35,251 nucleotides of DNA, taken from Actinomycetes bacterium (GTDB taxonomy: Bacteria; Actinomycetota; Acidimicrobiia; Acidimicrobiales; JAKAVM01). Of the stretch, positions 7,224 through 14,078 are shown one piece after another. Position 1 is the stretch's first letter. Each line of letters opens with the position of its first letter. The notes beneath the pieces were generated by a model that searched no databases, was not told the origin of the DNA, and saw only the letters and a program-made list of their open reading frames with translations. The position numbers were made by a program, and so were the translations under genes. The stretch spans positions 1-35,251 of the forward strand of contig JAKAWH010000023.1 in NCBI GenBank assembly GCA_021817065.1. Direction: 5' to 3'.

Positions 7224-8123
7224 TCAGATCCGCTCGTCCTTGACCAGGCGTGCAAGGAATTCCCTGAACTCCGGCCCGAGATCAGGTCGGTCGATAGCCA
7301 TTTCTACGGTTGCCTTGAGATAGTCGAGCTTGTTCCCGACGTCATAGCGCCCCCGGGAAAAGGGGAACCCGTACACCGGTTGGATCTCGATTAGTCGGGC
7401 GATCGCGTCGGTCAACTGGATCTCCCCGCCTCGTCCGGGAGGGATGGCGGCAAGTACCTCGAAAATCTCCGGAGTCAGCACGTACCGTCCCATCACCGCC
7501 AGGTTGGAAGGCGCCTCGTGGGGATCGGGCTTCTCCACGATCTCGACGATACGCACCGCCCCGTCAGCGGCTTCCTCGACCCGGGCACAACCGTATTGGG
7601 AGATCTCGGTCAGGGGTACTTCCTTGAGTGCCACCACCGAACAACCCGTGGCGGCGTGGAGGTCGACCATCCCTGCGGTCACCCCTTCGCTCGGGTCCAT
7701 GATGTCGTCGCCAAGCATCACCAGGAACGGTTCGTCACCCACGTGGCCCTGCGCGGCCAGAACCGCGTGGCCGAGGCCCCGCGGTTCGCCCTGGCGCACG
7801 TAGTGAATGTCGACAAGGCGGGAGATCTCCTGCACCTGCTGCAATTCGTCCCGCTTGCCTGCCGCCTCCAGAAAGTGCTCCAGCTCGAAGGAGCGGTCGA
7901 AGTGGTCCTCGATGGATCGCTTACCCCGACCGGTTACCAGGAGGACGTCACGAATTCCCAGCGACGCCGCCTCGGATACGACGTACTGGATCGCCGGGGT
8001 GTCGACCAAGGGAAGCATCTCCTTGGGCTGTGCCTTTGTCGCGGGAAGAAAGCGGGTGCCCAATCCGGCAGCAGGGATGACCGCCTTTCGAACCCGCTGT
8101 GCCGTCCTCTCCGAATCGCTCAC
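7224..8123 (-). CDS. galU: UTP-glucose-1-phosphate uridylyltransferase GalU
   Basis: A 299-residue nucleotidyltransferase making UDP-glucose for cell-envelope glycans. It opens with the signature KAVIPAAGLGTRFLPATKAQPKEMLPLVDTP (nucleotide-binding GxGTRxLPxTK), then GRGKRSIEDHFDRSFELE, the RGLGHAVLAA block, LGDDIM and a C-terminal GGEIQLTDAI. I chose GTG at 8123 because GGGAGG lies just upstream. The longer open frame to 8237 has a low-quality leader and would run into the FmdB promoter. Divergent from the Ruc-type gene, with the 143-base gap holding the CIRCE element. Confidence 0.95.
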   Translation of the reverse strand: MSDSERTAQRVRKAVIPAAGLGTRFLPATKAQPKEMLPLVDTPAIQYVVSEAASLGIRDVLLVTGRGKRSIEDHFDRSFELEHFLEAAGKRDELQQVQEISRLVDIHYVRQGEPRGLGHAVLAAQGHVGDEPFLVMLGDDIMDPSEGVTAGMVDLHAATGCSVVALKEVPLTEISQYGCARVEEAADGAVRIVEIVEKPDPHEAPSNLAVMGRYVLTPEIFEVLAAIPPGRGGEIQLTDAIARLIEIQPVYGFPFSRGRYDVGNKLDYLKATVEMAIDRPDLGPEFREFLARLVKDERI

Positions 8124-8230
8124 AACCCTCCCAGCATACGGCAACCATCCGAAACGTGGGACTCGCCCTGCTCCCGGGAGCCGGGCTCTCACGGGGCCGT
8201 TTGTCGAGTGCAGCGCCCTCCACCGAATGG

Positions 8231-8257
8231 TTAGCACTCCTTGTCCGCGAGTGCCAA
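8231..8257. promoter_or_regulatory. CIRCE operator (HrcA-binding site)
   Basis: TTAGCACTC (8231-8239), nine bases, then GAGTGCCAA (8249-8257). This matches the CIRCE consensus TTAGCACTC-N9-GAGTGCTAA at 17 of 18 arm positions. It ends nine bases before the start codon of the FmdB/Ruc gene, so HrcA bound here would block its transcription or initiation. HrcA/CIRCE normally controls groES/groEL and heat-shock genes. The HrcA gene is not in the window. Confidence 0.85.
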
Positions 8258-8266
8258 AATAGGTAC

Positions 8267-8617
8267 ATGCCCACCTACGAGTACGCCTGCACGAAATGCT
8301 CGGAACATCTGGAGGTCGTCCAGTCCTTCAAGGACGAACCTCTGACCGTGTGCCCCGGATGCCAGGGCCAGCTCCGCAAGGTCTTCAGCCCGATCGGAAT
8401 CGCATTCAAGGGCAGCGGCTTCTACAAGACCGACAGCCGGTCCACAGGCGTTTCGCCCGCGGCGAAGAAGGAGACCAAGGAGACATCGTCCGCCGAATCC
8501 TCCGGCACGTCCGCGAGCTCCTCGACGCCGGACTCGTCCGGGACCAGTTCCAGCGGGTCGACCAGCCCGGCTAGTGCACCCTCGTCGGGTTCCGCCACCG
8601 CTGCCGCCGCGTCCTGA
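8267..8617 (+). CDS. ruc: FmdB-family zinc-ribbon protein, Ruc-type redox-regulated chaperone
   Basis: A 116-residue protein. The N-terminal FmdB zinc ribbon has two Cys pairs, C8xxC11 and C29xxC32 (MPTYEYACTKC ... CPGC), followed by LRKVFSPIGIAFKGSGFYKTD, almost the mycobacterial Ruc sequence. The C-terminal 60 residues are Ser/Thr/Ala/Gly-rich and clearly disordered. In Mycobacterium, Ruc (Rv0991c) is a redox-regulated holdase under HrcA control, near galU. Here the zinc ribbon, the disordered tail, the CIRCE site and the galU neighbour all agree. It starts at ATG 8267 with AGG four bases upstream. Confidence 0.85.
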   Translation: MPTYEYACTKCSEHLEVVQSFKDEPLTVCPGCQGQLRKVFSPIGIAFKGSGFYKTDSRSTGVSPAAKKETKETSSAESSGTSASSSTPDSSGTSSSGSTSPASAPSSGSATAAAAS

Positions 8618-8694
8618 GTGCCGGGGCTTGCGAGCCCCAGGCTGCGCGGGGCGTTGGAGCCCAAGCGGGATGTCGCCGCGTCCTGAGTGCCGGG
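8605..8694. repeat. 21-bp direct repeat flanking the ruc stop codon
   Basis: The 21-base unit CGCCGCGTCCTGAGTGCCGGG (quoted as CGCCGCGTCC + TGAGTGCCGGG) occurs at 8605-8625, spanning the ruc stop codon, and again at 8674-8694, 69 bases later. Between the copies lies a hairpin at 8623-8638. It looks like a local duplication of the gene end and terminator. Confidence 0.7.
8623..8638. terminator. Possible terminator hairpin after ruc
   Basis: GGGGCT TGCG AGCCCC is a perfect 6-bp GC-rich stem with a 4-base loop, six bases after the ruc stop. There is no T-run, so termination would not be classical. The convergent aminotransferase gene ends 58 bases further on. Confidence 0.5.
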
Positions 8695-8695
8695 C

Positions 8696-10105
8696 TCAGC
8701 CGCTCCCGCAGGACGGGAAATTCCCCCCACCCACGTACCATGAAGTGGCCTCCGGATCGGGATAGCAGTCACCTGACCTCGGGTCCTGGATATAGGGGAT
8801 CGGAGGCGGGGAGCCGCCCGCGATGGTCGAGAGCGAATCCAGTAACCGGTCGACGTCCTCCGTCGAGGTGGACAGGCTTGTGCTGGCTCGGATCGCTCCG
8901 GGCATCGAGACATGGTTCCCCTCCCGCACGTCGGCCCGGTAAGCCATGACTTCATCGTGAGAGAGACCGAGCAGGCGCATCAGGTAGGGGTGCGCACAGA
9001 AGCACCCGTGGCGCACCCCGATGCCGAATTCCGCACTCAGGCGGGCGGCAACCAGGCCGTGGTGGATCCCGTCGACGGTGAAGGTCACCACCGGAAGCAG
9101 GTCTGCATCGCTCTCGCCCGGGAAGAGCGTCCCGCCCGACCGGCCACCCGGACCGAGCACCCGTACCCCGGGGATCGCGCCCAGACCCTTGCGAAGCCGT
9201 TCGGAGAGAAGCTGGTCGTGCTCGGCGATCTTGTCCCACCCGATCGACAGGAGATGCTCCATCGCCACCTGGAGGGCGATCGCCCCCACCACGTTGGGCG
9301 AGCCCGCTTCTTCCCGATCGGGGGGCTCGGTCCAGAGGACTTCGTCGAGGTCGACCAGCTCGACCGCCCCTCCCCCGGCAAGAAAAGGCTCCCCGTACTG
9401 GAATGTGGCGCTCGGCCCGATGAGGACCCCGGCGCCAAAGGGTGCGTACATCTTGTGCCCGCTCCACGCGATGAAATCCGCTTCCAGCGGCATCGGCCGG
9501 TGAGGGGCAAGTTGGGCACAGTCCACCAGAACCGGAACCCCCAGATGGTGCGACGCATCGATGATGGGTTCGAGGGCAGGGCTCCACCCGGTGATGTTGG
9601 AGGCCCCGGTGATCGCGAGAAGGCGAGGTCGGGGCTCTCCCTCCAGGGCAGCCACCACTTCGTCGACGCCAAACGTGCCCTTCTCGTCGCACTCGACATA
9701 TCGGCAGGATGCGTACCTGCGCCAGGGAAGGAGGTTGGCATGGTGCTCGGCGACCGTGGTCACCACCACCTCGTCAGGACTCAGGTCGAGCCGGTAGGCG
9801 AGGTGGTTGATCGCCTCGGTGGTGTTCCGGCAGAAGACGGCCACATCGTCCCGCCCCTCTCGCCCGGCGAACACCCGGGCAGCGGTGTGCGCCTCGTCGT
9901 AGGCCCGGGTCGAGACCTGCGACTTGTACCCGGCACCACGATGGACACTCGAATACCGGGGCAGGAACTCCTCCAGGCGCTGGAACACTTCGGGGAGGGC
10001 GGACGTGGAGGCGGCTGCGTCCATCGACAGGTACGGGCGGTCAGTGCCGTCGACACATGGAACCAGATAGCCGTCCCCCACCAGGGAAAGTGGGAGTCGC
10101 AACAT
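8696..10105 (-). CDS. Class-V aminotransferase / cysteine-desulfurase-like PLP enzyme
   Basis: About 469 residues, SufS/CsdA-like fold. Features seen: YLSMDAAASTSALP near the N-terminus, H121 in VAEHHANLLPWRR (ring stacking), D195 in VLVDCAQLAPHRP (pyridine N), SGHKMYAPFGAGVL with the Schiff-base Lys at about 218, and RHGCFCAHP at about 365-373, where the persulfide Cys of desulfurases sits. The family removes sulfur or amino groups from small amino acids, and the substrate here is open. I chose ATG at 10105; an in-frame ATG at 10138 adds 11 unconvincing residues. It is not beside suf/isc genes, so it may not be the main desulfurase. Its C-terminal 35 residues (Gly/Pro/Cys-rich) are an unusual extension. 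Confidence 0.85.
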   Translation of the reverse strand: MLRLPLSLVGDGYLVPCVDGTDRPYLSMDAAASTSALPEVFQRLEEFLPRYSSVHRGAGYKSQVSTRAYDEAHTAARVFAGREGRDDVAVFCRNTTEAINHLAYRLDLSPDEVVVTTVAEHHANLLPWRRYASCRYVECDEKGTFGVDEVVAALEGEPRPRLLAITGASNITGWSPALEPIIDASHHLGVPVLVDCAQLAPHRPMPLEADFIAWSGHKMYAPFGAGVLIGPSATFQYGEPFLAGGGAVELVDLDEVLWTEPPDREEAGSPNVVGAIALQVAMEHLLSIGWDKIAEHDQLLSERLRKGLGAIPGVRVLGPGGRSGGTLFPGESDADLLPVVTFTVDGIHHGLVAARLSAEFGIGVRHGCFCAHPYLMRLLGLSHDEVMAYRADVREGNHVSMPGAIRASTSLSTSTEDVDRLLDSLSTIAGGSPPPIPYIQDPRSGDCYPDPEATSWYVGGGNFPSCGSG

Positions 10106-10284
10106 TCGAGGCCAGGATAGCGTTTCTGCTCGCCGCATTCCGCGGTGAGCCGGACGCTGGGAGAACGCGCCTCAGGAGACCGAACGCAGCCCCACTCCGG
10201 GACGTGTCATCGTCGAGGGATGAATGGCGCGGGCTCGCCGGACCTCCTCCAGGGTGAAGGTGGTGTCCGCCGGTCCCCTGGTAG

Positions 10285-11304
10285 CTAGTCCCCGTCCAGG
10301 GGGGCCCGCCATTCGAGTCGGGTGCCCCCGCCGTCCCGGTTGCCCACAGAGAGGCTTCCCCCGCGGGCTTCGGCTCGGGAGCGCAGATTGTCCAGGCCGC
10401 TGGATCGGCGGGGAGTCCCGATCCCTCGACCGTCGTCGACCACGGTCACCACCACCTCCCTTCCATCGACCGCGATTGATACCTCGGCGGTTCTCGCCTT
10501 CGCATACTTGGCGATGTTGGACAATCCCTCCCGGATGACCGCCATGAGGTCGGCGGCCAGCGACTCCCCGATGTGGAGGTCGATCGCTCCCGAAAAGCGC
10601 ACCGCCGGATGGAATCCGAGACCTTCTGCCGCCCGGGCAGCGACCTCCAAGAGGCGCTCCCGCACTTCCGACGAACGGGTGGGCGAGCTCGACGGGCGGC
10701 TCTCCAGCTCGAAGATCGAGGTTCGCAGCTCCCGAATAGTGGCATCGAGCTCGTCGATGGCGTGATTGATCCGCTGGAGCGCCTGCTGGTCGCCAGTGCG
10801 GGCGGCAGCCGCCTGAAGACCCAGCCCGGTGGCGAAGATCCGCTGGATCACCCGGTCGTGCAGGTCCCGCGCGATCCGATCGCGCTCGGAGAGGAGAGTG
10901 ATCCGCTCGCGGTCGTCGATCCGCTCGGAGATGTCGCGCACCAGGGCCACTGTGAAACACCCCGCCGGTGTCTCGACCGGAGCAAGGCTGATGTCCACCG
11001 GGAACTCGGTGCCGTCGAACCGCATGCCCCAGAGGTCGAGCCCAGCCCCCATCGGGCGGGCGACCGGTCCGTCCTCGTAGCCGGACCGCACCTTCTCGTG
11101 ACCGCTGCGGAAGCGGGGGGGGATCAGGTCCTCGACCCGCCGCCCCGCGAGAGTGCCGGGCGGGAACCCGAACGTCTCCTCGGCATTCCGGTTGCACTGG
11201 GAGACCACCCCGTCCTTGCCGACCACCAGAGCCGCGTCGGGGAGGAAATCGAGAATTGCCTCGACGGACACCTGCGTGGTCGTCTGCGACCGCTGCCCTG
11301 GCAT
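10285..11304 (-). CDS. PAS-domain sensor histidine kinase, DosS/NarX-like output
   Basis: A 339-residue cytoplasmic kinase. A PAS domain (about 14-125; FLPDAALVVGKDGVVSQCNRNAEETFGFPP and the closing LVRDISERI) is followed by a HisKA_3 dimerisation segment, ERDRIARDLHDRVIQRIFA, with phospho-His at about 149, and an HATPase_c domain (IREGLSNIAKYAKA N-box; VVDDGRGIG; LDNLRSRAEARGGSL). The kinase half closely parallels the DosS-like kinase encoded 2.8 kb away, so it probably also feeds the DosR-type regulator. No heme GAF is present; the PAS ligand is unknown. Start at ATG 11304; the longer open frame to 11439 would begin inside a DosR-like box. The stop is at 10285. Confidence 0.88.
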   Translation of the reverse strand: MPGQRSQTTTQVSVEAILDFLPDAALVVGKDGVVSQCNRNAEETFGFPPGTLAGRRVEDLIPPRFRSGHEKVRSGYEDGPVARPMGAGLDLWGMRFDGTEFPVDISLAPVETPAGCFTVALVRDISERIDDRERITLLSERDRIARDLHDRVIQRIFATGLGLQAAAARTGDQQALQRINHAIDELDATIRELRTSIFELESRPSSSPTRSSEVRERLLEVAARAAEGLGFHPAVRFSGAIDLHIGESLAADLMAVIREGLSNIAKYAKARTAEVSIAVDGREVVVTVVDDGRGIGTPRRSSGLDNLRSRAEARGGSLSVGNRDGGGTRLEWRAPLDGD

Positions 11305-11425
11305 CCCCTCAATCCTACCGAAGGTCGCGCTACCCCCACATCCTGCGAACATGCCGAAGGTGATCGTCCCATTCGAGGGGATGTGGACGCACACGCCCTC
11401 TCGGCGAGCACGCAGCAGGAAAAGA

Positions 11426-11485
11426 GGGACCAAGGTCACTCGTGGGGACAGTCCTTTTCCCCCAGCCCTCGCGGACCTTAGGCAC
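11426..11485. promoter_or_regulatory. Two DosR-like boxes between the PAS kinase and membrane protein genes
   Basis: Box 1, GGGACCAAGGTCAC (11426-11439), has 11 of 14 matches to GGGACTWWAGTCCC and matches the local form GGGACYWWGGTCAC seen upstream of adk exactly. Box 2, CGGACCTTAGGCAC (11472-11485), has 11 of 14 matches to the complementary form GTGACCWWRGTCCC. Centres are 46 bases apart. The boxes lie between divergent genes and could serve the two-helix membrane protein at 11575, the kinase, or both. Confidence 0.55.
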
Positions 11486-11574
11486 TCCTAATTATTGGGG
11501 CTCCATGCGCATCATGACAGTGGCCACCGCCACCATGGCGGGGACCGGGAGAATTACCAGAAAGGAGCCATCCC

Positions 11575-12186
11575 ATGAAGCGCAGGACTTTCGACACACT
11601 CGCCAGCGCCGGAGGAGCCGTGCTGGCGGTCGTGTTGCTCGTGGCCGGCGCCCTCCTCATGTGGGGGTACACATTTGCCAACAGCACCGTCCACGATCAG
11701 CTCGCCCAGCAGCAGGTCTACTTCCCCACCACAGCGGCCATCCAGAGCGCACCGGCCTCTTCGACGGAGATTCCGCCGTCGATCAAGCAATACCTGCTCC
11801 CCTATGCAGGCCAGCAGGTGCTCACTGGCCCGCAGGCTGAGACCTATGCAAACCACTTCATCGCGGTGCACCTCTACGCGATGCCCTACCACGGCGTCTA
11901 CGCGAATGTGAGTGCCGCGTCGATGTCGGCTCCCAAGGGAAGCGTTCAGGCGACCACCCTGGCCAACGAGGCCAACACCGTCTTCAAGGGCACCACCCTG
12001 CGGAGCATGCTGCTCGAGGCCTACGGATTCTGGACCTTCGGCCAGATAGCCATGTGGGCGGGGATCGCCTCGTTCTGCCTGGCTTTCGTGATGGTCGTTC
12101 TGGTCGGGCTCGGGATCTGGCACGAGCGCCGGACGCCCGCAGAGGTCGAGTTGCTCAACCCGAAAGCGGCGCACCTGGCCGCCTAA
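11575..12186 (+). CDS. Two-helix membrane protein of unknown function
   Basis: 203 residues. An N-terminal transmembrane helix (about 10-34: GGAVLAVVLLVAGALLMWGYTF) is followed by a roughly 110-residue external domain (NSTVHDQLAQQQVYFPTTAAI ... HFIAVHLYAMPYHGVYANVSAASM ... ANTVFKGTTLRSMLLEAYGFWTFG), a second transmembrane helix (about 157-180: IAMWAGIASFCLAFVMVVLVGLGIW) and a short cytoplasmic tail. Similar small membrane proteins are widespread in high-GC actinobacteria but have no assigned function. AGAAAGGAG lies upstream of the ATG. Two DosR-like boxes upstream suggest induction by low oxygen or NO. Confidence 0.75.
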   Translation: MKRRTFDTLASAGGAVLAVVLLVAGALLMWGYTFANSTVHDQLAQQQVYFPTTAAIQSAPASSTEIPPSIKQYLLPYAGQQVLTGPQAETYANHFIAVHLYAMPYHGVYANVSAASMSAPKGSVQATTLANEANTVFKGTTLRSMLLEAYGFWTFGQIAMWAGIASFCLAFVMVVLVGLGIWHERRTPAEVELLNPKAAHLAA

Positions 12187-12232
12187 CGGCAATAGCGGGG
12201 GACCGACCTACCCTGCTCGATTCCCCCCACAA

Positions 12233-12272
12233 CCACCGCCCGGTTGCCGCCCTCCCCGGCGCCGGGCGGTGG
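12233..12272. terminator. Bidirectional terminator hairpin
   Basis: Perfect 11-bp inverted repeat CCACCGCCCGG (12233-12243) / CCGGGCGGTGG (12262-12272) with an 18-base loop, between convergent genes (membrane protein on +, phosphofructokinase on -). No clear T-run; GC-only hairpins are common in this type of genome. Confidence 0.65.
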
Positions 12273-12287
12273 CGCGTTCCGCACGAA

Positions 12288-13328
12288 CTAGGAAAAGAAC
12301 ATCTCCGCGACCTCATGGAGCAGAGCCGGATCCACCGTCTTGGGGCTGCTCAATGCGACCTCAAAGGGAACCGTCACGATCTCCCCGGCAACCAGCGCGA
12401 CCATCACGTCAGTCTCGTCCCGGTGCATCGCGTCAATGGCTGCGATGCCGAAACGAGTGGCGAGCACCCGGTCGAAGGCGGTGGGCGTCCCGCCCCTCTG
12501 GATGTGGCCGAGGGTGGTCACGCGTGCCTCCATGCCGGTTATCCTCTCGATCTCCTCCGCCAGGGCAGCTCCAATGCCGCCGAGGCGAACGTGACCGAAC
12601 TGGTCCAGCTCCCGCGATGCGGTGGTGAGCGTTCCTCCCTTGGGGACGGCACCTTCCGCGATCACCACCACCGACGCGTAACGGCCCTTTTGGTGGCGTT
12701 CGGTCAGCCGGTGGCAGATCGCCGCGACGTCGAAGGGCTCCTCCGGTATGACGATCTCCGCCGCCCCGCCCGCGATGCCCGCGTAAAGAGCGATCCAGCC
12801 GGCGTGCCGTCCCATCACCTCGCAAACGATCACCCGGTCGTGCGACTCGGCCGTGGTATGGAGCCGGTCGATCGCGTCGGTCGCGGTCTGCACCGCGGTG
12901 TGGAATCCGAAGGTCACTTCCGTGCCCCGGAGGTCGTTGTCGATCGTCTTGGGGACGCCGACCACCCGGACTCCCATTCCCGCCAGAGCGTGCGCCACAG
13001 AGAGAGTATCGTCCCCGCCGATGGGGATGATCCCGTCAATGCCCAGCTTCTCCACATTGGCGATCACCCTCTCCATGCCGCCGGGCACCCGCGCGGGATT
13101 GGTGCGCGACGACCCGAGCATGGTCCCGCCCCGGGGGAGGATGCCCCGGCATCGAGCCACGTCGAGGGATATATGGGTGTTCTCCAGTGCGCCCCGCCAC
13201 CCGTCGGTGAAGCCGACCAATTGATCTCCGTACGAGAGCTGCCCCTTGCGCACCACCGCCCGGATCACCGCGTTAAGGCCCGGGCAGTCGCCGCCCCCTG
13301 TCAGCAATGCGATCTTCACCGGCTTCAC
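12288..13328 (-). CDS. pfp: 6-phosphofructokinase, probably PPi-dependent
   Basis: About 346 residues with the full PFK pattern: KIALLTGGGDCPGLNAVIR, GGTMLGSSR, IPIGGDDTLSVAHAL, VPKTIDNDL, TATDAIDRLHTTAESHDR, EVMGRHAGWIAL and LGHIQRGG. Phosphoryl-donor choice in this family tracks two positions: Gly-Gly-Asp-Gly plus Pro-Gly-Thr-Ile-Asp in ATP enzymes versus GGDD plus PKTIDND in PPi enzymes. This protein has GGDD and PKTIDND, so PPi use is predicted. A PPi enzyme makes glycolysis cheaper in ATP and reversible, which fits its place directly downstream of the DosR-type regulator (64 bases, same strand). Start chosen at GTG 13328; GTG 13319 is also possible and gives a more usual N-terminus. No strong SD is seen for either. 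Confidence 0.85.
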   Translation of the reverse strand: MKPVKIALLTGGGDCPGLNAVIRAVVRKGQLSYGDQLVGFTDGWRGALENTHISLDVARCRGILPRGGTMLGSSRTNPARVPGGMERVIANVEKLGIDGIIPIGGDDTLSVAHALAGMGVRVVGVPKTIDNDLRGTEVTFGFHTAVQTATDAIDRLHTTAESHDRVIVCEVMGRHAGWIALYAGIAGGAAEIVIPEEPFDVAAICHRLTERHQKGRYASVVVIAEGAVPKGGTLTTASRELDQFGHVRLGGIGAALAEEIERITGMEARVTTLGHIQRGGTPTAFDRVLATRFGIAAIDAMHRDETDVMVALVAGEIVTVPFEVALSSPKTVDPALLHEVAEMFFS

Positions 13329-13392
13329 AGTACCCAATCCGTCACCAGCAACGGTCCCGCCCCCCCGGCGCCCGGCTGCAGGGCGATCGTGC

Positions 13393-14055
13393 TCAGAGCC
13401 GGTGCGAGCGCTCCTGCTCCTCCTGGCGCCGGACCGCGTAGACGGCAGCCTCGGTGCGCCGTGACATGCCCAGCTTGGTGAGAAGGTTGGAGACGTAGTT
13501 CTTGACCGTCTTCTCGGCCAGGTGCATCTCGGTGCCGATCTGGCGGTTGGTATATCCCTCAGCGATAAGATCCAGTATGCGGTTCTCCTGGGGAGTGAGG
13601 CGATCGGCCTGGTCCTCGGTCGCACGCACGCTGCCGCCCCGCAGGTGATCGAGAAGCTTCTGCGTGCTGGTCGGATCGAGAAGCGACTTGCCGGCGGCGA
13701 CCGAGCGGATCGACTCGACCAGGTCGTTGCCCTTGACGTCCTTCAGCACATAGCCGGCGGCTCCGGCCATCACCGCCGATACCAGCGCCTCGTCGTCGGA
13801 AAAAGACGTGAGCATGAGGCAGGCCACCTCGGGATGGCGCGATCGGACTTCCCTGCACACCGAAATGCCGTCCCCGTCGCCCAGGCGCACGTCGAGCACC
13901 GCCACGTTGGGTTGGGTAGGCGGAATCCGGCTCAGTGCCTCTTCGGCGGTCGCGGCTTCACCGACTACTTCGATGTCCCCTTGCGCTTCAAGAAGGTGGC
14001 GGAGGCCCTGACGGACCACCTCATGGTCGTCGAGGAGGAATGCTCTGATGGTCAC
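13393..14055 (-). CDS. dosR: DosR/DevR-type dormancy response regulator (NarL family)
   Basis: 220 residues. Receiver domain with acidic pair D9-D10, phospho-acceptor D55 in VAVLDVRLGDGDG and the conserved Lys in GYVLKDVKGNDLV. A linker leads to a LuxR-type HTH: LTPQENRILDLIAEGYTNRQIG, then LAEKTVKNYVSNLLTKLGM. The recognition helix EKTVKNYVS is identical to that of mycobacterial DosR, including the Lys, Lys and Asn that contact GGGACT. That fits the DosR-type boxes in the window. GTG start at 14055. It diverges from the DosS-like kinase with only 23 bases between start codons, and the phosphofructokinase follows on the same strand. Confidence 0.92.
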   Translation of the reverse strand: MTIRAFLLDDHEVVRQGLRHLLEAQGDIEVVGEAATAEEALSRIPPTQPNVAVLDVRLGDGDGISVCREVRSRHPEVACLMLTSFSDDEALVSAVMAGAAGYVLKDVKGNDLVESIRSVAAGKSLLDPTSTQKLLDHLRGGSVRATEDQADRLTPQENRILDLIAEGYTNRQIGTEMHLAEKTVKNYVSNLLTKLGMSRRTEAAVYAVRRQEEQERSHRL

Positions 14056-14078
14056 GACCCGAGTCTAGAGTCAGGACC

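Noticed and set aside
8158-8176. GGGACTCGCCCTGCTCCC near the galU promoter as a DosR box
   Set aside because: Half-site spacing is wrong and only about half the positions match.
8912-10120. 402-codon plus-strand open frame opposite the aminotransferase
   Set aside because: Exact antisense of a well-conserved gene, with no family-like sequence of its own.
12288-13625. Phosphofructokinase frame extended upstream to 13625
   Set aside because: The extra 99 residues are the shadow of the dosR C-terminus in another frame.
14056-14078. CTGACTCTAGACTC as a DosR box between dosR and dosS
   Set aside because: Only 9 of 14 matches, and the half sites GGGAC/GTCCC are both broken.
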